Below are positions 1 to 8,895 of a stretch of DNA of 64,000 nucleotides, in pieces (position 1 is the first letter of the stretch; each line of letters begins with the position of its first letter). The stretch lies in the NCBI RefSeq assembly GCF_042682545.1, contig NZ_JBHUHQ010000002.1; one strand, given 5' to 3'. The translations under genes and the position numbers were made by a program. The notes beneath the pieces are model-generated. The model was given only the letters and a program-made list of their open reading frames with translations, searched no databases and was not told the origin of the DNA. The DNA is from Ornithinibacillus salinisoli. Lineage in GTDB: Bacteria > Bacillota > Bacilli > Bacillales > Amphibacillaceae.

Positions 1-16
1 CCTAGACTATAAAACA

Positions 17-48
17 AGGCTTAGAGATAGCATCCTCTAAGCCTTTTT
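17..48 (-). terminator. Bidirectional terminator after qoxD
   Basis: AGGCTTAGAG pairs perfectly with CTCTAAGCCT around an 8-base loop, with T-rich flanks on both strands. It lies about 20 bases past the qoxD stop codon and should end the qox transcript; it could also serve a plus-strand gene to the left of the window. Confidence 0.85.
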
Positions 49-69
49 ACTGTGATTGTGTTGTTTATT

Positions 70-354
70 TTACATGTATCCCCATACCATTGCTAAAAGG
101 GAACCGAATACGGTAAATAATGCAATAATAATTCCGTAGAGCGTACTTGTATATATAGCACTTTTATCTTCACTTTCTCCTGCATGCATAAATATGACCA
201 ACTGAACGGTAGCTTGAATAAATGCTGTCACAAGTAAAATGGTCATCCCTAACTCAAAAGACAGATCCAAGAAATAAACGCTAAGCGCAATAACAGTAAG
301 CAGTAATGAGAATATAAACCCATTTACTTGTTTCAAAGGAAATAATTCTTTCAT
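70..354 (-). CDS. qoxD: Cytochrome aa3 quinol oxidase subunit IV
   Basis: The 94-residue product has three hydrophobic helices and the usual length of QoxD/CyoD-type subunit IV (COX4_pro family). It is an accessory membrane subunit of the proton-pumping menaquinol oxidase and helps assemble the binuclear centre of subunit I. It is the last gene of qoxABCD, one base after qoxC, and is followed by a strong terminator. Identity rests on family length, helix pattern and operon position. Confidence 0.93.
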   Translation of the reverse strand: MKELFPLKQVNGFIFSLLLTVIALSVYFLDLSFELGMTILLVTAFIQATVQLVIFMHAGESEDKSAIYTSTLYGIIIALFTVFGSLLAMVWGYM

Positions 355-355
355 T

Positions 356-952
356 TTACATCATTCCTTTCAAATAAATGAAGCTGAAGATAAAGATCCA
401 AACAACGTCTAGGAAGTGCCAATACAATGAGAAAATAAATGATTTATTCGCCGTTTCTGGAGTTAATCCACGCTTTCTGATTTGCAGGATAATGAATAAT
501 CCCCAGAAAAGACCAAACGTTACGTGTGCACCATGCGTTCCTAATGTGGTCAACAGGATGGCAGTAAATGCACTTGTTTGCAATGTTGCTCCCACGTGAT
601 AGTAATGGGTAAATTCATATATTTCAATGCCAAGGAATGCAGCTCCAAGCAGTAGCGTAATGCCTAAAAATACTAGCATTGCTTTTGTTCGTTGGATACG
701 CATCGCATGAATGGCAAGCCCAATCGTAAAACTACTTGTCAACAGGATAAACGTTTCGAATAAAACAGGTGTGATTCCAAAAATTTCTGCTCCTGCTGGG
801 CCACTTCCGATTCGATCCTCATAAACAAAATAGGACGTAAATAGGGTCGCAAAAAGCATAATTTCTGCACCAAGGAATATCCAGAACCCTAGGATATTCA
901 TCTTGTTTTGTTCGGTGCTATATTCAAGAGGCTGCGAGTGATCTATCTTCAT
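356..952 (-). CDS. qoxC: Cytochrome aa3 quinol oxidase subunit III
   Basis: The 198-residue product is a COX3-type subunit with five predicted membrane helices. Its start reads MKIDHSQPLEYSTEQNKMNI and family features are visible in GFWIFLGAEIMLFATLF and LYWHFLDVVWIFIF. Subunit III stabilises the catalytic subunit of the terminal oxidase. The start codon overlaps the end of qoxB by four bases, implying translational coupling. Nothing is unusual in length or sequence. Confidence 0.95.
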   Translation of the reverse strand: MKIDHSQPLEYSTEQNKMNILGFWIFLGAEIMLFATLFTSYFVYEDRIGSGPAGAEIFGITPVLFETFILLTSSFTIGLAIHAMRIQRTKAMLVFLGITLLLGAAFLGIEIYEFTHYYHVGATLQTSAFTAILLTTLGTHGAHVTFGLFWGLFIILQIRKRGLTPETANKSFIFSLYWHFLDVVWIFIFSFIYLKGMM

Positions 953-2898
953 TTCTTAGCACCTCCAAATTTTTCTTCTGTCTCTTTTACTTCCTTCACT
1001 GGGATATGATACCCATCGTCTTTTTCAAACGAACGGTAAGCCATACAAGTTAGAATCCCTATGCCTGAAATGATGACACCACCCCAAATAAAGAAGACAA
1101 ATGAGAATCCAAAGATAAAGAATAATCCAGCCATAATAATTGGTAAACCACTATTATTTGGCATATGAATATCTTTTAAATCTTCCTTAAATAACGGATA
1201 CCCATGTTTCTTGGAATCCCAGAACGCCTGTGATGAATCCACTTGCGGAGTAATCGCAAAATTATATTCTGGTACTGGATTATGGGTTGCCCATTCCAAT
1301 GTACGTGCGTTCCATGGATCATCTCCAACATTTCTAGGAGCATGACGGAAACTATAATACACGTTATATACAATAAGGATAAAACCAATTGCCATGATTC
1401 CAGCACCTGCGAATGAAAGCATATTTAATGGACCGAATCCAGTCGCTTCCGAATACGTGTACATACGACGTGCCTGACCGTCTAAACCAGTGATATACAT
1501 CGGGAAGAACGCTAAACAGAATCCGATAACAAGATTCCAAAATCCCCATTTCCCGATTCTTTCATTGAGCATAAACCCAAACATTTTTGGCCACCAGTAG
1601 GTAAGTCCAGCTAACATAGCAAATACAACACCTGGAATAATTACGTTATGAAAGTGAGCTACCAAGAACATCGTATTATGATATTGGTAGTCCGCACTCG
1701 CCATTGCAAGCATGACCCCAGTAACCCCACCAATCGTAAATAGTGGAATAAATGCTACAGAATACAGCATAGGAACAGTAAACGTAATTTTCCCTTTCCA
1801 CATCGTCAGAAGCCAGTTAAAGATCTTAATCCCTGTAGGAACTGCAATCGCCATCGTTGTAATGGAGAAAATACTGTTAGTAAGTGCTCCATGTCCCATC
1901 GTAAAGAAATGGTGTACCCAAACTAAGAAGGATAACAGAGATATAATCACCATCGACCATACCATCGATTTATAGCCATATAAATTACGGCGTGAGAAAG
2001 TTGAAATAATCTCACTGTATATACCAAATGCCGGTAAAATTAAAATGTACACCTCCGGATGTCCCCAAACCCAGAATAGGTTTGCCCACATCATGTCCAT
2101 ACCACCATTTACAGATGTAAAGAAATTCGTTCCAATTTGGCGATCGAATGTCCCCATAAGAAGTGCAATCGTTAGTACAGGGAAAGCAAATACAATAATA
2201 ATGTTTGTGATGAGAGCGGACCACGTAAACATTGGCATTTTCATCAATTTCATGCCTGGTGCTCTCATTTTAAGGATGGTAACAATAAAGTTAATCCCAG
2301 TCATTAGCGTACCAATTCCGGAAATCTGCAATGCCCAATTATAATAGTTGACACCAACAGAAGTACTAAAATCAGTACTTGCCAGTGGGTAATAATTCGT
2401 CCATCCTGCATCAGGCGACCCGCCGATAACAAAGGAAATATTAAATAGCATTGCCCCAGCAAAATATAACCAAAAGCTAATCGCATTCAAGCGTGGAAAT
2501 GCTACATCCCGTGCTCCAATTTGAAGTGGAACGACAAAGTTCATTAACCCAATTACAAATGCCATTGCCATAAAGAAAATCATGACAACCCCATGCGTTG
2601 AAAAAACTTCATTATAATGCTGTGCATCTAAAAATGCATTATCTGGAACCGAGGTTTGCAAACGCATCATAACGGCGTCTGCACCACCTCGGAAAAGCAT
2701 CAGTAAAGCTGAAATGATATACATAATTCCGATTCGCTTGTGATCTACGGTTGTTAACCATTCTTTCCATAGATATCCCCATTTTTTAAAATAAGTAATA
2801 CCTGCGAAAATCGCAATTACGGTTAGCCCAATCGCAACCATTGATGCATAAATCAATGGACTTGGATGTGGGACGGCAAATCTGTCAAAAAATTCCAT
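949..2898 (-). CDS. qoxB: Cytochrome aa3 quinol oxidase subunit I
   Basis: This is the catalytic heme-copper subunit, which reduces oxygen to water with electrons from menaquinol. Metal-ligand motifs are intact: the low-spin heme His in STHGVVMIFF, the Cu-B and cross-linked Tyr region WGHPEVYI, the paired His of WVHHFF, and the heme ligands in VAHFHNVI. I chose the ATG that gives MEFFDRFAVPHPS (649 codons) because AAAGGAG lies 8 bases upstream. A longer in-frame ORF exists but has no ribosome site. It sits between qoxA and qoxC. Confidence 0.97.
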   Translation of the reverse strand: MEFFDRFAVPHPSPLIYASMVAIGLTVIAIFAGITYFKKWGYLWKEWLTTVDHKRIGIMYIISALLMLFRGGADAVMMRLQTSVPDNAFLDAQHYNEVFSTHGVVMIFFMAMAFVIGLMNFVVPLQIGARDVAFPRLNAISFWLYFAGAMLFNISFVIGGSPDAGWTNYYPLASTDFSTSVGVNYYNWALQISGIGTLMTGINFIVTILKMRAPGMKLMKMPMFTWSALITNIIIVFAFPVLTIALLMGTFDRQIGTNFFTSVNGGMDMMWANLFWVWGHPEVYILILPAFGIYSEIISTFSRRNLYGYKSMVWSMVIISLLSFLVWVHHFFTMGHGALTNSIFSITTMAIAVPTGIKIFNWLLTMWKGKITFTVPMLYSVAFIPLFTIGGVTGVMLAMASADYQYHNTMFLVAHFHNVIIPGVVFAMLAGLTYWWPKMFGFMLNERIGKWGFWNLVIGFCLAFFPMYITGLDGQARRMYTYSEATGFGPLNMLSFAGAGIMAIGFILIVYNVYYSFRHAPRNVGDDPWNARTLEWATHNPVPEYNFAITPQVDSSQAFWDSKKHGYPLFKEDLKDIHMPNNSGLPIIMAGLFFIFGFSFVFFIWGGVIISGIGILTCMAYRSFEKDDGYHIPVKEVKETEEKFGGAKK

Positions 2899-2958
2899 GT
2901 TCCATACTCCTTTCGAGGTATCGATATATAGTCCATCTAGTTGTCTCAAACTCGAATC

Positions 2959-3903
2959 TTAGTGGTTACTTCCATGATCGTCATGTCCGTGATCTTCATG
3001 ACCTTCATGATCTTCGTGATCTTCGTGATCTTCTTGGCTTGAATCTTCTTCATTAGAACCATGATGATGTCCACCATGTTCTCCCTCAGGAGCTGGTGAG
3101 AAATCTAAATGTGTTCCTGTAAACGTCATTTGCCCCAGATGCCCTGGTTCTAATAATCTATCAAATTCTTCTTCTGTGAGAGGTTCTGCCGTAGCATGGA
3201 TTTCATCTACCCACGTATCAAATTCATCATGCGATAAGGCTGTAACATTAAATATATTTTCAGCGAACCCTTCTCCACTAAAGTTTGCATTACGCCCCAT
3301 ATATTCACCAGGCACTTCTGCTGCTAGATGTATGGTAGTTACCATGTCACCCATGGCATATTTTTGCCCAGCAAGCTGTGGAACCCAGAAACTAGATATT
3401 GGTCCAAACGAATAAAGCTTAAACTCAACTGGACGATCCGTAGGTATAAATACATAGTTTACCGTTTCAATGTCTTCTTCCGGATAACTGAAATGCCATT
3501 TCCAGTTTGAAGATGAAGCATAAATCACGAGTGGTTCTTGATCCTCATATCCTTTAGGCACTGATTCAACTTCATACGTTGATTTCACCGATACAATAGA
3601 AAGGAAAATGATGATTAACACAGGTATCCCAACGATAATTCCTTCCACAATATGATTTCCTTCGATGTGTGGAGGTTCATAATCTTCACTTTGTTTCGAA
3701 GCTCGATACTTAACTAAAATAATCACTAAAAGTGTAAACACAACAATGACAATAACTGCCATGGTTGCTATGGAAAGCCAAATAACATTTGCTGTCGTCT
3801 CAGCTTGTGGACCTTTTGGATTCAAAACGAGAACCGGTTCACAACCTGCTAGCACTGTGGATATCGTGATAATTAGTGATAACAAAGCCCATTTGAATTT
3901 CAT
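2959..3903 (-). CDS. qoxA: Cytochrome aa3 quinol oxidase subunit II (lipoprotein)
   Basis: The product has a lipoprotein signal (LAGC lipobox near residue 20), two membrane helices and a periplasm-facing cupredoxin domain. The Cu-A cysteines of cytochrome c oxidases are absent: the region after SFWVPQLAGQKYAMG reads NFSGEGFAENIF. This is the hallmark of a quinol-oxidising subunit. The last ~45 residues are an unusual His/Asp/Glu-rich tail (HGGHHHGS, then repeated HEDHEDHEGHEDHGHDDH) encoded by short tandem DNA repeats and able to bind metal. It is the first gene of the operon, with AGGAGAGG before the ATG. Confidence 0.95.
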   Translation of the reverse strand: MKFKWALLSLIITISTVLAGCEPVLVLNPKGPQAETTANVIWLSIATMAVIVIVVFTLLVIILVKYRASKQSEDYEPPHIEGNHIVEGIIVGIPVLIIIFLSIVSVKSTYEVESVPKGYEDQEPLVIYASSSNWKWHFSYPEEDIETVNYVFIPTDRPVEFKLYSFGPISSFWVPQLAGQKYAMGDMVTTIHLAAEVPGEYMGRNANFSGEGFAENIFNVTALSHDEFDTWVDEIHATAEPLTEEEFDRLLEPGHLGQMTFTGTHLDFSPAPEGEHGGHHHGSNEEDSSQEDHEDHEDHEGHEDHGHDDHGSNH

Positions 3904-4340
3904 GTAGTTACCCCTCTCCTGAGTTGCGTATATATCGTTTATTGCTGAATTATTACTTATAAGATTTTCTTATACTATTATTCTCACAAGAAAAATACAA
4001 TAGTTTGAGAAAAACTTCACAAATTCTTCAATAAGGTATGTAGATTTTTTGGACATAAAGAAAACATCTGCACTATTACTCTTTATGCCGAAGAATTTTG
4101 GATTGCGTTTACGATCTTAACTCCTCATTTTCAAATTGCAGGATCTATTATTTTTTTATCAATTGTGTGAACCTATTGGAAGTTACTGTTAAAATTAAAT
4201 AAACGAAGAAGCAAATTACAAGAAGATTAGATAAGAAGTTAGTTGCGAACAAACCTGTCGATAGGTTAGGCATTTGAAAACAATTAATTTTTAGATATAC
4301 TTAAACCATTATGAGTACAAACATTAAGGAGGAAACGAAT
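3904..4340. promoter_or_regulatory. qox upstream region with a possible promoter
   Basis: This 437-base gap separates the divergent qoxA and DUF4256 genes. On the minus strand, TTGTAT (bases 3995-4000) and TAGTAT (3972-3977) are 17 bases apart and could be the qox promoter; the match is modest. A TTCTTGTGAGAA dyad overlaps the spacer. AAGGAGG at 4326-4332 is the ribosome site of the next plus-strand gene. I see no conserved riboswitch or ORF here. Confidence 0.35.
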
Positions 4341-4922
4341 ATGACACAGGAAAATGAAATCAGTAATAAAAAGGAATTGTCACCAGAACAACGTGAAGAA
4401 TTACTCAAATCATTGAAAGCACGATTTGAGAAAAATAGGAACCGCCATAAAGATCTAGAATGGGCTAAAGTCCAAGCAAAGCTGGATGCTAATACCGAAA
4501 AACTGTGGTCACTCAATGAAATGGAAAGAACTGGCGGTGAACCGGATGTTGTTGGACATGATCAAGAGAAAGACGAATACATTTTTTATGATTGTTCAGC
4601 AGAAAGTCCTAAGGGTCGCAGAAGTGTTTGTTACGACCGGGAAGCGCTGGAGTCGAGGAAAAAACATAAACCGGAAAATAACGCTATTGATATGGCAGCT
4701 GACATGGGTATTGAACTATTAACGGAAGAACAATATCGAGCGTTGCAGGAACTTGAAAATTTCGATAAGAAAACATCGAGTTGGGTGCAAACACCTCCTG
4801 ATATTAGAGAACTCGGTGGTGCCCTTTATTGCGATTATCGCTTCGGGCACGTCTTCTTGTATCATAACGGTGCAGAATCTTACTATGGTGCCAGAGGGTT
4901 CCGCGGCTCGCTAAGGATCTAA
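4341..4922 (+). CDS. DUF4256 family protein
   Basis: The 193-residue soluble product begins MTQENEISNKKELSPEQREELLKS and matches the DUF4256 family by length and by motifs such as EWAKVQAKL, LWSLNEMERTGGEPDVV, FYDCSAESPKGRRSVCYD and GGALYCDYRFGHVFLYHNGAESYY. The function of the family is unknown. The start follows AAGGAGG at 8 bases; an upstream in-frame ATG adds ten residues but has no ribosome site. The gene stands alone and is followed by a short palindrome of the GGGGTCAGACCCC family. Confidence 0.88.
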   Translation: MTQENEISNKKELSPEQREELLKSLKARFEKNRNRHKDLEWAKVQAKLDANTEKLWSLNEMERTGGEPDVVGHDQEKDEYIFYDCSAESPKGRRSVCYDREALESRKKHKPENNAIDMAADMGIELLTEEQYRALQELENFDKKTSSWVQTPPDIRELGGALYCDYRFGHVFLYHNGAESYYGARGFRGSLRI

Positions 4923-4944
4923 ATTTTCAGGTGAAAACGACACT

Positions 4945-4959
4945 AGGGGTCAGACCCCT
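4945..4959. repeat. GGGGTCAGACCCC palindrome
   Basis: AGGGGTCAGACCCCT is a member of the dispersed palindrome family also found near 26711, 37398, 38714, 53341, 56152, 57744 and 58914. It lies 23 bases after the DUF4256 stop and lacks the outer GTGGGAC arms of the longer copies. Confidence 0.7.
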
Positions 4960-4995
4960 GTAAGCATGGTGGTTGGTTGTTTAATTACTAAATGA

Positions 4996-5169
4996 TTATA
5001 ATGCACCACCACATCCAAGACATCTAGCATAATATGTTGCAGTTATTCCTAGATGTTTATTTGATCCATAATATCCTGCATCATCAGAAGACCATACTCT
5101 TTTATCAGAAGTAGGATACTTGGAATTACTTGCATATGCGTATGCCGAACCTTTAACACATAGATCCAT
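4996..5169 (-). CDS. Short ORF or gene fragment, unknown
   Basis: From an ATG at 5169 the frame encodes 57 residues (start MDLCVKGSAYAYASNSKYP, end TYYARCLGCGGAL). The composition, rich in Tyr, Ser, Gly and Cys, looks like the mature part of a small secreted protein, but no ribosome site precedes the ATG and no signal peptide is in frame. It may be the 3' remnant of a small exported protein or a chance ORF. I do not recognise the family. Confidence 0.25.
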   Translation of the reverse strand: MDLCVKGSAYAYASNSKYPTSDKRVWSSDDAGYYGSNKHLGITATYYARCLGCGGAL

Positions 5170-5217
5170 AGAAGGTTGCTCAACCACATATAAGCTAAGT
5201 ATATTGAGGAAGGGAGT

Positions 5218-5424
5218 ATGAAAAGGATGAAAAGGAAATATTCTTGGCAAAATTCTCAGTGGAGTCTTAGTATATATGCTCTCTTGATATGTATTGGGGG
5301 GATTATTGGAAGTGTGATAGTAAATCCTGATTTAATCTATGTGTTAGGAGCATTAAGTGGTTTATTATTAATAGTTGTCATAAACCTATTTTTAGTGATT
5401 TACAAAAAAATAAAATCGAATTAA
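5218..5424 (+). CDS. Small two-helix membrane protein, unknown
   Basis: The 68-residue product starts MKRMKRKYSWQNSQWSLSIY and has two hydrophobic segments (about residues 17-32 and 40-62) with basic ends, so it is probably an inner-membrane protein. GAGGAAGGGAGT precedes the ATG. I do not recognise the family. Its last 47 bases overlap tail to tail with a toxin-like minus-strand ORF. Confidence 0.6.
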   Translation: MKRMKRKYSWQNSQWSLSIYALLICIGGIIGSVIVNPDLIYVLGALSGLLLIVVINLFLVIYKKIKSN

Positions 5425-5548
5425 AAGAAGTGATGCAAAGGGGCAGGCTATTCTCCTTCTGTATCAATGGATACAGAACTATATGTAAAACTCCAAATGC
5501 AAGAGTAATAACTATAGTAAGCTGACCTGTTATAGTTTCAAAAATCAT
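5378..5548 (-). CDS. Possible diverged Hol-Tox-type type I toxin
   Basis: The 56-residue ORF starts MIFETITGQLTIVITLAFGV and has one membrane helix ending in basic and polar residues, like the short holin-like toxins (compare the intact 35-codon toxin at 26394). GGGGAGGAAATCGAA directly before the ATG is a strong ribosome site. Where intact family members stop after Lys residues, this frame runs on through a hairpin-like region (AGAAG...CTTCTTTT), so the stop may have been lost. No clear antisense promoter is visible. Assignment is tentative. Confidence 0.4.
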   Translation of the reverse strand: MIFETITGQLTIVITLAFGVLHIVLYPLIQKENSLPLCITSFNSILFFCKSLKIGL

Positions 5549-5688
5549 TTCGATTTCCTCCCCAGAACTAATAACTTTACTGCCCTTATTCAACAATGCT
5601 CTGAGGGAGTTGAATAACCGATTTATCCCCTCTTTATCTCTTTAGTAACGTCCCCGTTAAGTAAAGTAGGTCACATAGTGTAGGTTAT

Positions 5689-5979
5689 TTATTCTTTAAA
5701 TGATAACCCTTCTTCTTCTAATGAAGTTCTCATAATAGGTAAGGAAGCTGGTCCAATACCATGAATTTTTAAAATCTCTTTTTCCTTGTACTTTGATAGT
5801 TCTTTCAAAGTGTCAATCCCTTCGTGAACCAATGCATTTCTTGCAGGTGAACTGAGTTTTGAAAGGAATCCACTTGTAGGCTTATTCTCTTTATCACAGG
5901 TAGGACAACTTGGACACTCACTACTTTTGTAATACTTATGTCCCTTTTCACAGACCCTTAAACTTTTTTCTACTGGCAA
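5689..5979 (-). CDS. Zinc-ribbon / RpoA-CTD-like helix-hairpin-helix protein
   Basis: The 96-residue product has an N-terminal Cys-rich segment (RVCEKGHKYYKSSECPSCPTC, a likely zinc site) and a C-terminal helix-hairpin-helix related to the RNA polymerase alpha C-terminal domain (SPARNALVHEGIDTLKELSKY, then EILKIHGIGPASLP). Such small proteins are annotated as RNA polymerase alpha C-terminal-domain-like; their role is unknown, and DNA contact is an inference. I prefer a TTG start (LPVEKSL) because GGAGGG lies six bases upstream. The ATG 18 bases further upstream overlaps that site. Confidence 0.75.
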   Translation of the reverse strand: MPVEKSLRVCEKGHKYYKSSECPSCPTCDKENKPTSGFLSKLSSPARNALVHEGIDTLKELSKYKEKEILKIHGIGPASLPIMRTSLEEEGLSFKE

Positions 5980-6063
5980 AATAATCCCTCCAAACAAATT
6001 CGTATCTAGTATTTACATATTTATTGGTTATACAATCTCGATAAAGTAACCGTTAATATATGC

Positions 6064-6315
6064 CTACTTTATACTGTTGATGATTTTTTTGGGGATAAAA
6101 TAAGCAATTGTAGCAGAAAGAAAGGCAAAAAATAATGTAAGTAAAAAATTACTGGTACCACCTTTAATAACAACTTCTTGAGATAGATTAGCACTCGTAT
6201 TCCAAGCCTCTGTTATATCTGGAGTATACATAGTTGTAAGAAGCATTCCAGATAGAATCTCAAATAATGAAAATAATAATATAAAACTAATGGCAAAGAT
6301 AATATATTTTTTCAT
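6064..6315 (-). CDS. Small two-helix membrane protein, unknown
   Basis: The 83-residue product starts MKKYIIFAISFILLFSLFEI and has membrane segments near residues 4-27 and 57-74, separated by a loop containing SANLSQEVVIKGG. The ATG at 6315 follows AGGAG by eight bases; an in-frame GTG three codons earlier overlaps that site. No family is recognised. It stands alone. Confidence 0.65.
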   Translation of the reverse strand: MKKYIIFAISFILLFSLFEILSGMLLTTMYTPDITEAWNTSANLSQEVVIKGGTSNFLLTLFFAFLSATIAYFIPKKIINSIK

Positions 6316-6324
6316 TGTTGACAC

Positions 6325-6768
6325 TCCTATTATATTAAATTCTATACTTTACTACGAATTAGTAAGAAAGAAGTTTCACTATTCCACTAACCTACGTCGT
6401 TATTTCAACAATATGTGAATGATGCTAGTATAGTTTAATTATATCTAATAATCATACTGCCAAAACCTACATATATTAAGTACCATATACATCCTTTATT
6501 CGGTTAAAGTGTTTTAGCACAAAAACATCTTTATCTAAACGTTAACATAAAACCCCATAATCCTTCTATTAATATTTGAAAATCTTATTGAAGAACACGA
6601 AAATGATTTTATTATTGTTTTTTAGTTATTAAAATGTTTGGTACTATAAAAACATGAAAACAAATATAAGTAATGTTGATGTTTTTTGAGACTACACAAA
6701 ACTTTAATTTGTTTTTTGAATTAGTAGTGAATAGGAAGACTTCAAGGATATAAAAAAAGGAGGATGAA
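6325..6768. other. Intergenic, no gene seen
   Basis: This very AT-rich gap of about 440 bases lies between divergent genes. Only the ribosome site AAAAGGAGG of the next gene is clear. I see no convincing promoter, RNA structure or short ORF. Confidence 0.5.
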
Positions 6769-7251
6769 ATGATGAATGATAATGGTACACTACATGAGTC
6801 GAATGATCGTTATGCTTTAAGATTTGAACGATTTTTTCCTCATAATCCAGAAGATGTTTTTCGTGTCATTACGAATCCTAGTTATTTCTCCCAATGGTAC
6901 CCTTTCGCAACAGGGGAGATGGATCTCAGACTTGGTGGCAAGATTGCCTTCGATGACGGCGAAGGAACGACATATAATGGTACCATTACAGAGTTAGAGG
7001 AGCCATATTTATTTGGTTTCCGTGAAGTCGATGATCTTATAAACATTTCATTGCAGGAAGAGGACAAAGGGTGTCGAATGATCTTTACCCATACTTTTAA
7101 CGATGATTCATGGGCAGTTAAAACCGCAGCAGGATGGCATAGGTGTTTGGATGTATTGGTCCAAATCGTCAATGGTAATCCAATTAAGTGGCACGATAAC
7201 TCAGCTAAGCTGCGTAAAGTCTATAGTGAAGCATTTAATATGGAACGTTAA
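6769..7251 (+). CDS. SRPBCC / AHSA1-type START-fold protein
   Basis: The 160-residue product has the Aha1-like SRPBCC pattern: an amphipathic start (RYALRFERFFPHNPEDVFRVITNPSYFSQWYPFA), a strand-rich middle (GGKIAFDDGEGTTYNGTI) and a C-terminal helix (AAGWHRCLDVLVQIV). These proteins bind hydrophobic ligands or act as stress-related co-factors; the ligand is unknown here. AAAGGAGG precedes an ATGATG pair, so either ATG could start. A terminator follows 50 bases later. Confidence 0.88.
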   Translation: MMNDNGTLHESNDRYALRFERFFPHNPEDVFRVITNPSYFSQWYPFATGEMDLRLGGKIAFDDGEGTTYNGTITELEEPYLFGFREVDDLINISLQEEDKGCRMIFTHTFNDDSWAVKTAAGWHRCLDVLVQIVNGNPIKWHDNSAKLRKVYSEAFNMER

Positions 7252-7299
7252 AATAATATTAAAAGTTATTCCAATATCGGGAGCGATCGTGGAAGACCA

Positions 7300-7345
7300 T
7301 AAGCCTAATTCTTCAGTAAAAATAAGGGGGAATTAGGCTTTTTCA
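7300..7345 (+). terminator. Rho-independent terminator
   Basis: AAGCCTAATTC pairs with GAATTAGGCTT, followed by TTTT. It ends the SRPBCC gene transcript. Confidence 0.85.
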
Positions 7346-7438
7346 CTTTCCAAATCCTTGACGTCACGCCATACGTAAATACGCCGGCAGCAAGTAGTTA
7401 ATCTCGTGGCAACCGCTGGTAAAAAACATGGCAGAATT

Positions 7439-7452
7439 GGGGACAAGACCCC
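7439..7452. repeat. GGGGAC...GACCCC element (partial)
   Basis: GGGGACAAGACCCC is a diverged member of the dispersed palindrome family, three bases beyond the stop codon of the minus-strand DUF4181 gene. Confidence 0.4.
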
Positions 7453-7454
7453 TT

Positions 7455-8189
7455 CTAATCAAAGTTATCCCAATCTATTTCACTTTCTTCAAGCAATTTA
7501 TACAGATAATTTTCACCTACAACTCTATAATCCTCCGAATCAATGGTCAGATAATTCTCATAAACTGCGATGTAATAAAACTCCCTGTTCCTAATGTTTA
7601 AACTGTAGTGATCGGCCCGTTTTTCATAACCAAACAAATTGTTTCTAACTTCAACCTTAGACAGTTCAGAAAATATTTGATCAATTATCTGCTTATCTTC
7701 AATTATCGTTGCAGGATAATACGTGATTTCATCTTCATTCCAAGTATCATTTTCTATTTCCAATTGTTCGATGAGCTCAGGATTGAAAGATTCATATTTT
7801 TGCATGACTTCATCGAAAGTTGTTGTTGGAAATGTGAAAAACATAAAACCAACTAAAATGATCAAAGACCCAATCATCCAAACAAGACTAATCATATACT
7901 CATTTTCTTCTCGTTCATGCTTATATTCCACGTAAGCACTAAACCCATTTTGAATGATGACAAGAACGATAAATATTATCAAATAAATCTCAGTATTTGA
8001 AAAAACAAATGCTCCGATTATATTAAAGACCATAAGAAGCTGAAGTATACGATCTACCCATTTTTTGGTGTTGTTTATTGGTGGATACCGATGACTTGTG
8101 TAATATGTATATTTTTCCCGTATATAATAAGCCAAGATAGAGGTTAGGATAACGACTAGTAGAATAAATAAAAGAAAAAAGTTAAACAT
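7455..8189 (-). CDS. DUF4181 family membrane protein
   Basis: The 244-residue product has four hydrophobic segments in its first 120 residues (MFNFFLLFILLVVILTSILA, then LLMVFNIIGAFVF, YLIIFIVLVIIQ, SLVWMIGSLIILVGFMFF), followed by a soluble C-terminal region rich in Glu, Asp and Tyr. Length and the N-terminal YIREKYTYYTSHRYPPINNT pattern fit DUF4181, a Bacillaceae family of unknown function. GGGGGGA lies eight bases before the ATG. It is a single-gene unit. Confidence 0.8.
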   Translation of the reverse strand: MFNFFLLFILLVVILTSILAYYIREKYTYYTSHRYPPINNTKKWVDRILQLLMVFNIIGAFVFSNTEIYLIIFIVLVIIQNGFSAYVEYKHEREENEYMISLVWMIGSLIILVGFMFFTFPTTTFDEVMQKYESFNPELIEQLEIENDTWNEDEITYYPATIIEDKQIIDQIFSELSKVEVRNNLFGYEKRADHYSLNIRNREFYYIAVYENYLTIDSEDYRVVGENYLYKLLEESEIDWDNFD

Positions 8190-8895
8190 TTAAAAATCCC
8201 CCCTTTGATATACGTTCATTAATTTAGTTGATTTATCTTAAAATAACGATGTCATCGCCTTGTATTCCCCTGTCACAATTAATACATGCATGGATTAGGG
8301 AGTCAGATCATTTGAGAACCTAAATAATAACGCTTAATCATTTTCAATTCCCATAGTTCGATTATTAACGTTAAACATCTTCTCTAAGATGCCTTTCATT
8401 GCTTTTCAATCTAACATATATTTTACATGAAGTTTCGGAAAAGATATTTTTTTTCATTTCAGTACTATAATTAGTCCATAAACAATCTTTTTACAACCAA
8501 AATAATTCATTTTGTGCATGAATGTGGTCAAATCCTATGCTTATGGTGCCTTTTCTGCTGTTAAATAGGTCACTTCTTTTACCCGCTTAAACATACCATC
8601 ACCTACATTTCCGATTACTTATCATCTTTTCTATTAGTTTATCATTTTTTGACGAAAAATAGACTATTGGGGTAGGATAAAATATAGGGAAGAGGGGGAA
8701 GACAAGCTACTAATTAGATGATAGTCTACAGAGTAAACATATCCTGGAAAAGATGGTGTAATTCGATGGCATTTCCATAATTATATGATGATAGTTTAAA
8801 CGATTATGATTTAGGTAAGTATATATAAAGCAAAAACATATTATTGGGGCAATTACATATTTATTATAGTAATAGATAAAAATGAGGTGCAAGAC
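8190..8895. other. Long intergenic region, no gene seen
   Basis: About 700 AT-rich bases between the divergent DUF4181 gene and a 54-codon gene. I see no open frame with a ribosome site and no strong hairpin. GAGGTG near 8884 is the ribosome site of the following small gene. Promoters for both flanking genes must lie here but I could not place them with confidence. Confidence 0.45.

Noticed and set aside
4996..5250. Lactococcin 972-like bacteriocin precursor for the ABC/DUF1430 operon
   Set aside because: The frame lacks a signal peptide and the family Trp/Tyr/Gly pattern, and is 27 kb away.
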